Source of the DNA: Mucilaginibacter sp.
Lineage (GTDB): Bacteria; Bacteroidota; Bacteroidia; Sphingobacteriales; Sphingobacteriaceae
Reading direction: 5' to 3'
Assembly (NCBI GenBank): GCA_025929405.1
Contig: JAICMD010000003.1
Coordinates: forward strand, 1 to 40,478
Length of the DNA stretch: 40,478 bases
The notes under the pieces are model-generated. The model made no database searches. It was not told where the DNA came from and saw only the letters and a program-made list of their open reading frames with translations. Within the stretch, counting starts at the first letter, position 1, and every line of letters starts with the position of its first letter. A program made the translations under genes and the position numbers. Positions 1 to 9,534 of this stretch are shown one piece after another.

Positions 1-2
1 CA

Positions 3-449
3 GCCTTAAATAAACTGCGCAAAAGGGTGCAGGAAATTACGCCTGCAAGAGTCTTGCTGTTAACAGATGACGAATTCAGGGCCTGTTATTGCAGTCGCCA
101 AAAAACTACTTATATAAAATATTTAGCCGAAGCATTGCTAAGCGGACAAATCAATCTGTATGAACTTGAAAATTTGCCTGATGATGATATACGAGCCAAA
201 TTGATCACCCTGAAAGGCATTGGCCATTGGACCATTGATGTGTACCTGATGTTTGTTTTGCAGCGCGCGGATATCTTTCCCATTGGCGACCTCGCTGCGG
301 TTAACGCCTTAAAACGGGTAAAAGGGTTACCGGCATCTGCAACCAAAGAGGAAGTTGCTGCTATTGCCATGCAATGGCAGCCTTACCGTACAGTGGCTAC
401 TATGTTGTTGTGGCATTATTATTTGTCGGCTAATAAAAAACCTAAATAA
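3..449 (+). CDS. DNA-3-methyladenine glycosylase 2 family protein (HhH-GPD), 5' truncated by the window edge
   Basis: Frame is open to the window start (ALNKLRKRVQEITPAR...); helix-hairpin-helix and catalytic-region pattern LKGIGHWTIDVYLMFVLQRADIFPIGDLA is typical of AlkA-like glycosylases. Confidence 0.85.
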   Translation, partial: ALNKLRKRVQEITPARVLLLTDDEFRACYCSRQKTTYIKYLAEALLSGQINLYELENLPDDDIRAKLITLKGIGHWTIDVYLMFVLQRADIFPIGDLAAVNALKRVKGLPASATKEEVAAIAMQWQPYRTVATMLLWHYYLSANKKPK

Positions 450-452
450 AAA

Positions 453-480
453 TGTCATCCTATGCAAACATAGGATGACA
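453..480. terminator. Perfect 12-bp stem-loop (TGTCATCCTATG-caaa-CATAGGATGACA)
   Basis: Inverted repeat directly downstream of the glycosylase stop codon. Confidence 0.6.
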
Positions 481-501
481 ATAAAAAAGGTTGGTTAAAT
501 A

Positions 502-539
502 AAAAAGCCTTGCTACTTATATAAGTAACAAGGCTTTTT
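502..539. terminator. Bidirectional intrinsic terminator between convergent genes
   Basis: AAAAAGCCTTG-c-TACTTAT/ATAAGTA-a-CAAGGCTTTTT palindrome with A/T tails. Confidence 0.8.
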
Positions 540-555
540 ACCGTCATTTAGTGGG

Positions 556-1461
556 TTATTTTAGCGTTATGCCGGTTTTGCCCATAGTATAACCATCCGC
601 ATAAAGTATAACGGTGTAGTTTCCTTTTTGGAAAGCACCCGGGTTTACCCAGTCAATGGTATAGTTGCTGCCATCATCTTTATAATCGATTGATGTTTTG
701 TAGGTGTATTGCAAGTCCTGCCCATCAGCATTAAAGGTTGCATCGGCACCAGGCGTTATCAGGTTGCCGGTTGGGTCAATAACGCGTACATAAATATCAT
801 GCGCGCCTTTATTTGCAATAGGGTTGCTGGCAATGGTAAAGTTTATTTTTAACTTTTTAGCCGGGTTTGCTCGGCTTACATCGCTTTCTTTACCGTTGCC
901 TTTTACTTTGTAAGCAACCACATTGGCTGCACCAACTTTAAGTGCTGATCCTAAAGTTACCTTGGTGTTCAGATCCTGATTTTGTTTTTCAAGATTGGTG
1001 GCCTTTTCGGTAACAGTGCCCAGGTTGGTTTTTAAAGTATCCCGTTCGCTGGTAAGAGTTACGTTTTGTTGTTTAAGTTCTTCAATATCGGCAGTGTATT
1101 TGGTTACAAAGTACCGTAATTGTTTAATGTCTTCCTGCGCTTTGGCAAGTTCGGCAAAGGTTAGCTTGCCTTTGGCCAGTTCCTGGCGTAATACTTTAAT
1201 TTTTGATCTTAGTGAATCATTTTTGGCCTGCATCTGGGCAGACATGCGGGTTTTCCCGGTATTTACCTGTTCAATCTGTGCCTCAAGGCTGTCAAGCTCG
1301 GTTTGTAACCTGGTTTTTTCGTCATTCTGGTAAACAATCTTTACGTCCGAGTTATTTTTTTTGATGTACAGATAAACATCGGTGCCCAATAACGCTATAA
1401 TAACTACAATAAGAAAATAAATAACGTTTGAATTTTTTTTAGGCTGAGTTTGATTTTCCAT
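556..1461 (-). CDS. Membrane-anchored coiled-coil protein of unknown function
   Basis: 301 aa; N-terminal TM segment (NVIYFLIVVIIALLGTDVYLYI), long coiled coil, beta-rich C-terminal domain. Confidence 0.8.
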   Translation of the reverse strand: MENQTQPKKNSNVIYFLIVVIIALLGTDVYLYIKKNNSDVKIVYQNDEKTRLQTELDSLEAQIEQVNTGKTRMSAQMQAKNDSLRSKIKVLRQELAKGKLTFAELAKAQEDIKQLRYFVTKYTADIEELKQQNVTLTSERDTLKTNLGTVTEKATNLEKQNQDLNTKVTLGSALKVGAANVVAYKVKGNGKESDVSRANPAKKLKINFTIASNPIANKGAHDIYVRVIDPTGNLITPGADATFNADGQDLQYTYKTSIDYKDDGSNYTIDWVNPGAFQKGNYTVILYADGYTMGKTGITLK

Positions 1462-1741
1462 AGAATAAGGATTTTAAAGATAATTAATACGTTAGCAAAG
1501 TTTTAGCTAACAACTATTGGTTTTGTGTGCTACTTATCTTTAAGTAACGGCATTTATAATTAAATTACTTAACGATAAAAAAGCAATTATATGATAAATT
1601 GTTTGTGTAAACATTCAATTATATACCATTGTTACCTGCTAAAGTAGATACATTATACTTAAAACGCAATTATAATCGGTCAATAATAAAACAGCTATGT
1701 AAGTAGTTTATATCTTTACAGTTTCAAATAAACTATAATTA

Positions 1742-3289
1742 ATGCATTTATACCGCCTGTTATTATTTGTGTTTTTGCTACCTGTTGTAGCTAAGGCACA
1801 AATTCCTGATACAACACATATTCCATACAAACCCGACCCAAAGCGCGAATTTAGAGGAGTTTGGATAGCCACCGTTGAAAATATGGATTGGCCAACCAAT
1901 ACAAAAACACCTGCCGCCCAGCAAAAGCAGCAACTGGCTGATTTGCTTGCCGCGCATCAAAAAACTGGCATCAACGCAGTAATGTTTCAGGTAAGGCCCG
2001 CTGCCGATGCGTTTTATGCGAAGAGCCGCGAGCCGTGGTCGCGATGGTTAACGGGTAAGCAAGGGCAAGCACCTGATCCTGCTTTTGACCCATTGGATTT
2101 TGCTATTACCGAGGCCCATAAACGCGGCATGGAACTGCACGCATGGTTTAACCCCTATCGTGCCACAATGGATGCGCGATACAGCTTATTAAGTCCAAAC
2201 CATATTACCAACACCAAACCCGAGTGGTTTATGGTATATGGCGGCCAAAAGGTATTTAACCCCGGCCTGCCCGAAGTGCGCGAATATATTGTACAGGTAA
2301 TTTTGGATGTGGTTGATAATTATGATATTGATGGCGTACACATGGACGATTATTTTTATCCGTACAGTATTGCCGGTCAAAAAATAAATGATGCCGATAC
2401 TTATGCAAAATACGGAGGTGACTTTGATAATATTAAAGACTGGCGCCGCAACAATGTGGATCTGTTAATTAAAATGCTTGCCGATAGCATACATAAACAT
2501 AAACCCCGTATAAAGTTTGGTATAAGCCCGTTTGGTATATGGGCCAATAAATCGCAAAATCCTGAGGGTTCTGACACCCGCGGCGGCGACTCGTATTATG
2601 AGTTATATGCCGATTCGCGCAAATGGATAAAAGAAGGTTGGCTGGATTATATAAACCCACAGCTATATTGGCCTATTGGTTACCGCCTGGCGGCCTTTGA
2701 AAACTTGCTGGATTGGTGGAGCAACAATAGCTATAACCGGCATTTGTATATAGGCCAAGCCATTTATCGCATTAATGAGCGAATGGTAACCAATTTTAAA
2801 CATGCCGATGAGGTGCCTAATGAAATTAAACTAATACGCGCCAATCCACGGGTACAGGGTAGTGTGTTTTTCAGGTCGCAGTCGTTATTAGAGAACAGGT
2901 TGGGCTTTACCGACTCGTTAAAACAAACCTATTACCGGCACCCGGCATTACCGCCGGTAATGTTATGGCTTGATTCGGTGCCGCCTAATGTGCCGCGCAA
3001 TCTGGCTATAAAAAAGGAAATTAAATCCGTACGTTTAACCTGGGAGGCTCCATTGCCTGCTGCTGATAAAGAGCCGGTATATGGCTACGTAATATACCGC
3101 TTTGAGGGCACGGAAAAGGTTGATTTAAACGACCCTAAAAATATACTGCATATACAATACAGCACTGAGCCTTTTTATGTAGATACTACAACCGAAAAAG
3201 GTAAAACTTACTCATACATAGTCACGGCAATTGATCGTCTTAAAAATGAAAGCGACCGCTCGCCGGCTATTGCTGTAACTGCACCGTAG
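1742..3289 (+). CDS. Family 10-like glycosylhydrolase (GHL10/YngK-like), secreted, with C-terminal FN3-like domain
   Basis: Signal peptide; KREFRGVWIATVENMDWPT, GMELHAWFNPYRA, VDNYDIDGVHMDDYFYPY motifs. Confidence 0.9.
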   Translation: MHLYRLLLFVFLLPVVAKAQIPDTTHIPYKPDPKREFRGVWIATVENMDWPTNTKTPAAQQKQQLADLLAAHQKTGINAVMFQVRPAADAFYAKSREPWSRWLTGKQGQAPDPAFDPLDFAITEAHKRGMELHAWFNPYRATMDARYSLLSPNHITNTKPEWFMVYGGQKVFNPGLPEVREYIVQVILDVVDNYDIDGVHMDDYFYPYSIAGQKINDADTYAKYGGDFDNIKDWRRNNVDLLIKMLADSIHKHKPRIKFGISPFGIWANKSQNPEGSDTRGGDSYYELYADSRKWIKEGWLDYINPQLYWPIGYRLAAFENLLDWWSNNSYNRHLYIGQAIYRINERMVTNFKHADEVPNEIKLIRANPRVQGSVFFRSQSLLENRLGFTDSLKQTYYRHPALPPVMLWLDSVPPNVPRNLAIKKEIKSVRLTWEAPLPAADKEPVYGYVIYRFEGTEKVDLNDPKNILHIQYSTEPFYVDTTTEKGKTYSYIVTAIDRLKNESDRSPAIAVTAP

Positions 3290-3298
3290 ACTATAATA

Positions 3299-3331
3299 AG
3301 ACTTACGAAGTTTTTAAAACTTCGTAAGTCT
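3299..3331. terminator. Stem-loop terminator between convergent genes
   Basis: AGACTTACGAAGTTTT-t-AAAACTTCGTAAGTCT inverted repeat. Confidence 0.8.
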
Positions 3332-3351
3332 ACACGTAAGTCATTGCTTTT

Positions 3352-3792
3352 TTAAGGCACAAACTTTTTGTAGTCATCTCGCGCGCGGTGCGGCTCATAA
3401 TGTACGCCGGGGGTAAGCCAGTACAACAATACCACACGCGAATACCTGAAATTAAACGGAGCCAACAAAAATGCGATGGTGAACAATATGCCCAGATATA
3501 GCCATGGGTTATTGCTGCCGGTTAATATATAGGTACCTACGGCAACGGTTACCATTTGGGCCACGTTAAACGCATAGCTTACAAACATGGCTACATAAAA
3601 ATAGCCCAGTTCTATCTCAAATTTAAAGCCGCAATGCGGGCAATACTCGTTCATTTTTTGGGATGAAAAAGCATACATTTTATTAATAAACATATCGCCG
3701 CGATGGCATTTAGGGCATTTGGCGTGTATGGCAGCATTTAATGTTGAAACTTCGGCGGGCATGGCTGTATCGTTTTTAATTAAGGTGTACAT
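3352..3792 (-). CDS. DUF983 family membrane protein with zinc-ribbon cysteines
   Basis: CPKCHRGDMF...CPHCGFKFEIELGYFYVAMFVSYAF; two TM segments. Start overlaps the upstream AraC gene by 17 bp, and an internal ATG start is possible. Confidence 0.85.
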   Translation of the reverse strand: MYTLIKNDTAMPAEVSTLNAAIHAKCPKCHRGDMFINKMYAFSSQKMNEYCPHCGFKFEIELGYFYVAMFVSYAFNVAQMVTVAVGTYILTGSNNPWLYLGILFTIAFLLAPFNFRYSRVVLLYWLTPGVHYEPHRARDDYKKFVP

Positions 3793-4663
3793 GGTTATCT
3801 GATTTTTTTCTGAACTCTTCGGGTGTTATCCCTTCCTGCTTTTTAAAAAACTTACTGAAATAGGAGTTATCTGCAAAGTTCAGGTGGTTAGCAATTTCCA
3901 AAATGGTCATTTCATGGTTTATCAATAAGCGTTTGGCTTCTAAAGTTATACGGTTGCGTATCACCTCGCCGGCTGGTATGCCCAACACATCATTACATAA
4001 CGCATTGAGATGATTGGGTGTTATATAAAGCAACTCGGCATATTGTTTGGGTAAACGGAGCTGCAGATAATTGCTTTCTATCAGTTTTTGAAAGCTACGC
4101 AGCAGGGTGTAGTTATATGATGGTGCTATACTTTCGGTTGTTCCCATTTTTAAACGGGCCACAGTTATAAAAAGCTGCAGCATAATAACACGGGCCATAT
4201 CAACCCCTAATGGATTTATGGTTTCGTTTTCGGCCACAAGCGCTTCAAACAAATCGATAATATCAGCCCTAAGGTTTTCAGGTATATCAATCACCGCATC
4301 TTTGGTTATGCCTGTAAAAAAAGGCATATCATCCAGGTAATTAGCTTTAAGTAAGAATGATTGAAAAAACGTGGTTGAAAAGTTAATGATGTAGCCATCC
4401 ACATTGCCTGCAAAATCCCAGCTATGTACCTGGCCGGGTATCATAAAATAAATTTGAAAGGGTTTTACCGGGAAGTTCTCAAAGTCGATAGTTTGTGTAC
4501 CACCGCCTTTGGTAAAAAATACTAAATGATAAAAGGAATGCTTATGCGCCAGATGAAGGTTTTTATGGCTTTTTAAATAAGGCGCAAAGCGGCTTATAAA
4601 AATATCATCCTTTTGCTGATGCGATAGGGTGCAGATATCATATACAGGTATTACGGCTTTCAT
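3776..4663 (-). CDS. AraC family transcriptional regulator
   Basis: N-terminal cupin-like domain, C-terminal HTH (LEIANHLNFADNSYFSKFFKKQEGITPEEFRK). Confidence 0.92.
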   Translation of the reverse strand: MKAVIPVYDICTLSHQQKDDIFISRFAPYLKSHKNLHLAHKHSFYHLVFFTKGGGTQTIDFENFPVKPFQIYFMIPGQVHSWDFAGNVDGYIINFSTTFFQSFLLKANYLDDMPFFTGITKDAVIDIPENLRADIIDLFEALVAENETINPLGVDMARVIMLQLFITVARLKMGTTESIAPSYNYTLLRSFQKLIESNYLQLRLPKQYAELLYITPNHLNALCNDVLGIPAGEVIRNRITLEAKRLLINHEMTILEIANHLNFADNSYFSKFFKKQEGITPEEFRKKSDNHVHLN

Positions 4664-4795
4664 TTTTTATTTTGATATAACAAAGGTAAAACCTTGCAAC
4701 CGTATTGTATGGTGATATTTATGCTGTTTGTGGTATTTTTTACTGATTAATAAAAAAAGGCGCTGCAGCCCTATGCCGCAACGCCCGATCAGTTA

Positions 4796-5380
4796 TTAAT
4801 ATACGATCTTTCCGGCAGAAGTAACCAATGATGCCAAACGCACGGCATCAAAAATACGTTCCTCGGTGGTGCCTAATTTAATCAGCGAATCTTCGTGTGC
4901 GTTAACACACATTTCGCAACCATTTACGGCTGATATAGCCAGGCTCATCAATTCAAAAAACTCTTTGCCGGTAACAGGTTTCATCATCAGTTGCATGCGT
5001 ATGCGTGCAGGTATCTGTGTGTATTTTTCTTTTTGGGTAAAATGCCTGAAACGGTAAAACACATTGTTTGATGCCAGCAGCGATGCACAGCCTACGGCTT
5101 CGGCAATTTCTGCAGCATCAGCTCCCTGCTCACCGGCGTAACGGATGAAGAATTGAGTTAGCGGCTGGTTATTGTTATTTACTGCGGTGCTTAATCCTAA
5201 CAGCGCACATTCTTTGGTGCTTAAATGCTCGGAAGTTAAGGTGCTGGTAAAGTTTAATTTCAAATCACGTAAGTAGCGCGATTCGCCATTTTCCAGCAAG
5301 CTAAGGCTTTCTGTGCGGTAATTATTATCCAGCCCAAGCGTGGTTAATAGCTCCTGTATAATTTCAGTAGATTCGTTCAT
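4796..5380 (-). CDS. ahpD: Alkyl hydroperoxide reductase AhpD / carboxymuconolactone decarboxylase family
   Basis: CEMCVNAHE matches the AhpD CxxCxxxH active site. ORF track uses a TTG start at 5392; ATG at 5380 (MNESTEIIQ) preferred. Confidence 0.85.
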   Translation of the reverse strand: MNESTEIIQELLTTLGLDNNYRTESLSLLENGESRYLRDLKLNFTSTLTSEHLSTKECALLGLSTAVNNNNQPLTQFFIRYAGEQGADAAEIAEAVGCASLLASNNVFYRFRHFTQKEKYTQIPARIRMQLMMKPVTGKEFFELMSLAISAVNGCEMCVNAHEDSLIKLGTTEERIFDAVRLASLVTSAGKIVY

Positions 5381-5396
5381 GGTATTGCTCAAGCCA

Positions 5397-5506
5397 AAGC
5401 GTCATCGCGAGGAACGAAGCAATCTCTGCAGATGAAATCAAAAACACAGTGATTTTTCTTTTAATATCCTATGTAGGGATTGCTTCGTTTCTCGCAATGA
5501 CGCTTG
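5397..5506. repeat. 110-bp inverted-repeat element (REP/MITE-like) with ~30-bp arms
   Basis: Left arm AAGCGTCATCGCGAGGAACGAAGCAATCTC (5397-5426) and right arm, reverse complement AAGCGTCATTGCGAGAAACGAAGCAATCCC (5477-5506), match at 27 of 30 positions by eye. Confidence 0.8.
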
Positions 5507-5522
5507 GAAAATTTAAAATTTA

Positions 5523-6068
5523 TTAAACGCTTAAAGTTTCTTCGCCTTTAACCCAGTTGCAAGGGCAAAGCTCGTCGGTTTGCAGGCCGTCCAGTACGCG
5601 CAAAACTTCTTTAACATTACGGCCAACGTTCAGGTCGTTAACGCTCACCCAGCGGATGATGCCGGTCGGGTCGATGATAAAAGTAGCACGGTAAGCAATT
5701 TTTTCATTAGGCTCTAAAATACCAAGCTCTTCGGCTAATGATTTTGAAGTATCGGCAAGCATCGGGAATTTAAGGTCGCGCAGGTCGTCATGGTCTCTTC
5801 TCCAGGCTGCGTGTACAAATTCCGAATCGGTTGAAGCACCAATCAAACGGGTATCGCGATCGCGAAACTCACCGTAGCTTTTATTAAATTCGGATATCTC
5901 AGTAGGGCAAACAAAGGTAAAATCCTTTGGCCACCAAAAAATCACGGTCCAAACATTATCATCATTAACTAAGTTGTCTGAAGTTAAAGTTTCAAACTCT
6001 TTTCCTTTTTCTAAACTAACAACAGCGGTTTTTGAAAACGCCGGAAATTTTTGTCCTATGGTAAGCAT
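5523..6068 (-). CDS. ahpC: Peroxiredoxin, mycobacterial AhpC type
   Basis: KDFTFVCPTEI peroxidatic Cys motif and C-terminal ELCPCNWVKG resolving Cys. MLTIGQKFPAFS start at 6068 preferred over the longer track ORF (6122). Confidence 0.9.
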   Translation of the reverse strand: MLTIGQKFPAFSKTAVVSLEKGKEFETLTSDNLVNDDNVWTVIFWWPKDFTFVCPTEISEFNKSYGEFRDRDTRLIGASTDSEFVHAAWRRDHDDLRDLKFPMLADTSKSLAEELGILEPNEKIAYRATFIIDPTGIIRWVSVNDLNVGRNVKEVLRVLDGLQTDELCPCNWVKGEETLSV

Positions 6069-6090
6069 AACTTTCTTTTTTTGATTTCTA

Positions 6091-6122
6091 CAAAGATAAC
6101 TACACCCGCTCTTAATAACCAA
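6091..6122 (-). promoter_or_regulatory. Candidate Bacteroidota promoter for ahpC (TTG-N21-TATCTTTG)
   Basis: Minus strand: TTG at 6122-6120, 21-nt spacer, TATCTTTG at 6098-6091, matching the TTTG/TAnnTTTG consensus; 22 nt upstream of the ATG at 6068. Confidence 0.6.
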
Positions 6123-6207
6123 TTAGAATAATTGATGGGTTATAGTTAATATCTATATCTTAAATATACATGTATCGGATATTTCTATATCCTAAAAAAG
6201 GAAAATA

Positions 6208-7941
6208 TTAAAGCCTTATAACGGTTACAGCGCCCATGCCGGGGCCATCGCTTTTTATTTCAAAAGTACCGTCATGGCTTTCAATTATTGAGCGGCAATT
6301 ATATAGGCCCAATCCTGTGCCGGTTTTTTTGGTGGTAAAGCCACGTTCAAAAAAACGTTTGCCGGTTTCGGGGGTAAAGCCTTCGCCGTTATCGGTAATG
6401 TTAATTTCAACTTTGCCTGCTTGCAAATGCGCCGCAATGCTTATGGCTTTTTCGGGTCTGTCCATATTGATGGCCTCAATGCTATTTTTAAGCACGTTTA
6501 AAATTACCTGCATTAGTTTGGTGTGGTCGCCTTTTATAATAGGCAGCCCTGGTTGTACAGTTATATTAAGCTGTATGCCTTTTTTATCCATTGATGCAAA
6601 AAGCATTGAGCGGCAATTGTCTATCAGGCTTTCAAGATTAACAGGTTTTCTGTTTTGCGATACACCATGATCCTTAACAAACTGGCGCTGTATGTTCAAT
6701 ATATCCTGTATGTGGGTGATAATATTCAACAGCTCGCGCATAGTAACCGCAATTTCGTTTTGATTTTCGGTGTGCGTATTGGCAAGTCCCTCGGTTAAGG
6801 TAACTAATGCGCCTGCTTTTTGTGCACCAATGGCACCGGCAATAGCATTTTCCTGTGCTTTTAAAAATTGAGCCAGGTTTTTAATAGTTTCCAGGTTATT
6901 AAGCTCCAACGACCGGTTAATGCGGTTTAAGTACGAGCCAAAGCCTACCAAAGCATTGCCAATATCATGCAATACTTCGGATGCTATTTCAAACTTACCC
7001 TGGGCAATGGCTTTTTCAAGCTCCTGTTCCTTTTGTTTGGTAAGCTGCTGGTTAAGCACCTTTAACTCTTCTGATTGTGCGTAAAGGTCCTGGTTTAGCT
7101 TATTTAATATTTCTTCTGATTCTTTGCGGGCAGTAATGTTATGCCCAATGCCCAGCATCCTGATAATTTTACCATTATCATCAATAACCGGAATTTTTGA
7201 GGTTAACATCCAGCGTTTACGGCCATCATCGTCCATAAAAAGCTCTTCCTTATTTAATAAGGATACCCCCTTTTTTAATACGCTCATGTCATCTTCAAAA
7301 CCCCGCAAGCCGCTTTCGTTAGGATATAGTTCAATATCTGTTTTGCCAATTACTTCTGCCTCGCTTTTTGCACCCATTGCCTTAACATCGGCCCGGTTGG
7401 CAATAATTTTACGACCCTCGGCGTCTTTTACAAAAATTATATCGGGCAGGCTGTCAATAAGCGTGCGTAATAATATGCGTTCCTGCAGTGTAGCTTCTTC
7501 GGCTTCTTTATGCTTGGTTATATCTACGTGGGTGCCTATAACAACAATACCATCCTGTGTATCATTGTCGTTTAGCAACCGCCCTCTTGACCATATCCAA
7601 ACCCAATGGCCATCGGCATGGCTCATGCGGAAATAGTTTTCATATTGTCCAACCGGGTTATTGATGTATTCTTTAAATGCTTTTGCTGCGTTTTCCCTGT
7701 CATCGGGGTGCAAAAGGTCATACCATGCGCGTTTCAGATCTTTATCGCCACCAACTCCATAGTCGGTAATGTCCCGGCCAAGCATAGAAAAGTATATGGC
7801 GTTGCACCAAAAAAACTCTGTTTCGGGCGAGTATTCCCAGGCGCCTGTATTTGATGCTTTAACAAGCGCCTTGTATTTTGCCAGATCCTTATTAACGTTT
7901 TCTGGCTGCGATGCTGATGGGGTTTGCAGTTTATTGTCCAT
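6208..7941 (-). CDS. PAS-domain sensor histidine kinase
   Basis: Two PAS domains, atypical H-box SEVLHDIGNALVGF, HATPase motifs NVLKNSIEAI, DNGEGF, GTGLGLYNC. Confidence 0.9.
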   Translation of the reverse strand: MDNKLQTPSASQPENVNKDLAKYKALVKASNTGAWEYSPETEFFWCNAIYFSMLGRDITDYGVGGDKDLKRAWYDLLHPDDRENAAKAFKEYINNPVGQYENYFRMSHADGHWVWIWSRGRLLNDNDTQDGIVVIGTHVDITKHKEAEEATLQERILLRTLIDSLPDIIFVKDAEGRKIIANRADVKAMGAKSEAEVIGKTDIELYPNESGLRGFEDDMSVLKKGVSLLNKEELFMDDDGRKRWMLTSKIPVIDDNGKIIRMLGIGHNITARKESEEILNKLNQDLYAQSEELKVLNQQLTKQKEQELEKAIAQGKFEIASEVLHDIGNALVGFGSYLNRINRSLELNNLETIKNLAQFLKAQENAIAGAIGAQKAGALVTLTEGLANTHTENQNEIAVTMRELLNIITHIQDILNIQRQFVKDHGVSQNRKPVNLESLIDNCRSMLFASMDKKGIQLNITVQPGLPIIKGDHTKLMQVILNVLKNSIEAINMDRPEKAISIAAHLQAGKVEINITDNGEGFTPETGKRFFERGFTTKKTGTGLGLYNCRSIIESHDGTFEIKSDGPGMGAVTVIRL

Positions 7942-7968
7942 TACGGCAATACTATTATTACCTTAAAT

Positions 7969-9534
7969 TTAAAGTGGAAGTATAATTGTAAATACAGCGC
8001 CATTTTTATTGCTAACATTAATGGTACCGCCGTGGGCATTTATATATTGTTTTACTATGGCAAGGCCCAGGCCGGTGCCATTGCTTTTATCGCGTGTAAC
8101 AAAAGGTTCAAACAAGGTGCCGGTTATTTCGGGTGGTATGCCGGGGCCGTTATCCTGAATGGTAAGTATTACGTTGCTGCTTTGAATAGCTGATGAAATA
8201 GTTATTGTGGCATTAGCGATGTTTTTATCATACAATACATCAATGGCATTATTTATTAAATTTACTATACATCTTCTCAGCTTACTTTCGTCGCCAACAA
8301 TAGTAAGGTCCTGAGGTACATTTTGGCTAATGGTTATATTTGATGCGCGCTCATTTATTTCGGCCTGTTCAATGGCATCATGTATTATTTTGTCCAGGTT
8401 AACAGATTCTTTTTTAACAGGTGTATTGTTAATAAAATCTAAAAAGTCATCAAATATTTCGCTCGCTTGCTCGGCAGACCGGTCAATAAAATCAATTACT
8501 TCACTTTCATGGCCATCTTCGCGCAGCAGCCGGGTTAACAGTTTTATGTTTTTTATAGGCGAACGCAAATCATGCATTACCATGCCCATTACCTGCCCAA
8601 CGGCTGATAATTTTTCTTCTTTGATCAAACGTTCATTTAATTCGGCGTTCCTGATGGCTTGCGCTGCGTTTTGCACAAACAATTTAAGCAGGTACATTTT
8701 TTCGGTTTTTAACCGCTCCTGTTTTTTAAGCACTGCAAAAACCGAATAGTTATCCATACGTGCCAGTACAAGCTCGTCCAACTGCCTTACTTCATCTTTG
8801 GCAAGTTTAAGATGGCGCACTTTTTCTACCAGCGCATCAAGGTTAACTTTTTCTTCGAGCGCGCCTATTGATAATATTTTTTCATAAGCGTAGGTGTCAT
8901 CAAGCTTGCCTATCAGTGCCATATCGGTTTCTAACGAAGCCGCTAATTGCTCTAAAATATTTTTTAATAATGAAGTAAGCTGATTTTTATTTAAACCGAT
9001 GGTGGATATCGACTCAATTAAATGCTCCAAGTTGCGCAGTTTATTATAGTCAGTAACCGCTTTGGTAGCTAACTGTATTACTTCTTCGGGCGCGTAAGGT
9101 TTGCAGTGATAACCTACATTTTCGCCGGCCTGCTCAATGATGTTTTCTATTGATTGATCGCTATAGGCGGTAATAAAAATAATTTCGGCCTTAATGTCGT
9201 ATTTGCGTATCTCAATAGCAGTTTCCAGTCCGCTCATGCCGGGCATACGCATATCCAGAAAAATAACGGCGTAAGGTTTGCCCTTTTCTAACGCCTCTTT
9301 TACACGTTTAACGCCTTCGATACCATTTGAAGCCTTATCAACCGTAAAAACAGGAATGTTGCGTGTACGCGGTGAAAGCAACGGTTTAGGCATATCAAAT
9401 AAGATGTTTGCGGCATCGGTAATCATGTCCTGATCCTCAGTTTGCCCCTTCGGAACCAATATATCCTCAATATTGTCCCTTACCATCTCTTCATCGTCTA
9501 TCACCAAAACAGACGTATTTGCTTCATTCCTCAT
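7969..9534 (-). CDS. Response-regulator receiver / histidine kinase fusion
   Basis: N-terminal receiver (VLVIDDEE, VIFLDMRMPGMSG, TAYSD, CKPY), H-box MVMHDLRSPIKN, HATPase NLINNAIDVL, DNGPGIP, GTGLGLAIV. Confidence 0.92.
   Translation of the reverse strand: MRNEANTSVLVIDDEEMVRDNIEDILVPKGQTEDQDMITDAANILFDMPKPLLSPRTRNIPVFTVDKASNGIEGVKRVKEALEKGKPYAVIFLDMRMPGMSGLETAIEIRKYDIKAEIIFITAYSDQSIENIIEQAGENVGYHCKPYAPEEVIQLATKAVTDYNKLRNLEHLIESISTIGLNKNQLTSLLKNILEQLAASLETDMALIGKLDDTYAYEKILSIGALEEKVNLDALVEKVRHLKLAKDEVRQLDELVLARMDNYSVFAVLKKQERLKTEKMYLLKLFVQNAAQAIRNAELNERLIKEEKLSAVGQVMGMVMHDLRSPIKNIKLLTRLLREDGHESEVIDFIDRSAEQASEIFDDFLDFINNTPVKKESVNLDKIIHDAIEQAEINERASNITISQNVPQDLTIVGDESKLRRCIVNLINNAIDVLYDKNIANATITISSAIQSSNVILTIQDNGPGIPPEITGTLFEPFVTRDKSNGTGLGLAIVKQYINAHGGTINVSNKNGAVFTIILPL

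Noticed and set aside
1491-1511. GTTAGC...GCTAAC inverted repeat upstream of the coiled-coil gene
   Set aside because: Only 6-bp arms in AT-rich DNA; expected by chance.
7124-7636. 170-aa plus-strand ORF opposite the PAS kinase
   Set aside because: Antisense shadow ORF; Ser/Ile-rich translation with no recognisable domain, fully overlapped by a clear histidine kinase gene.
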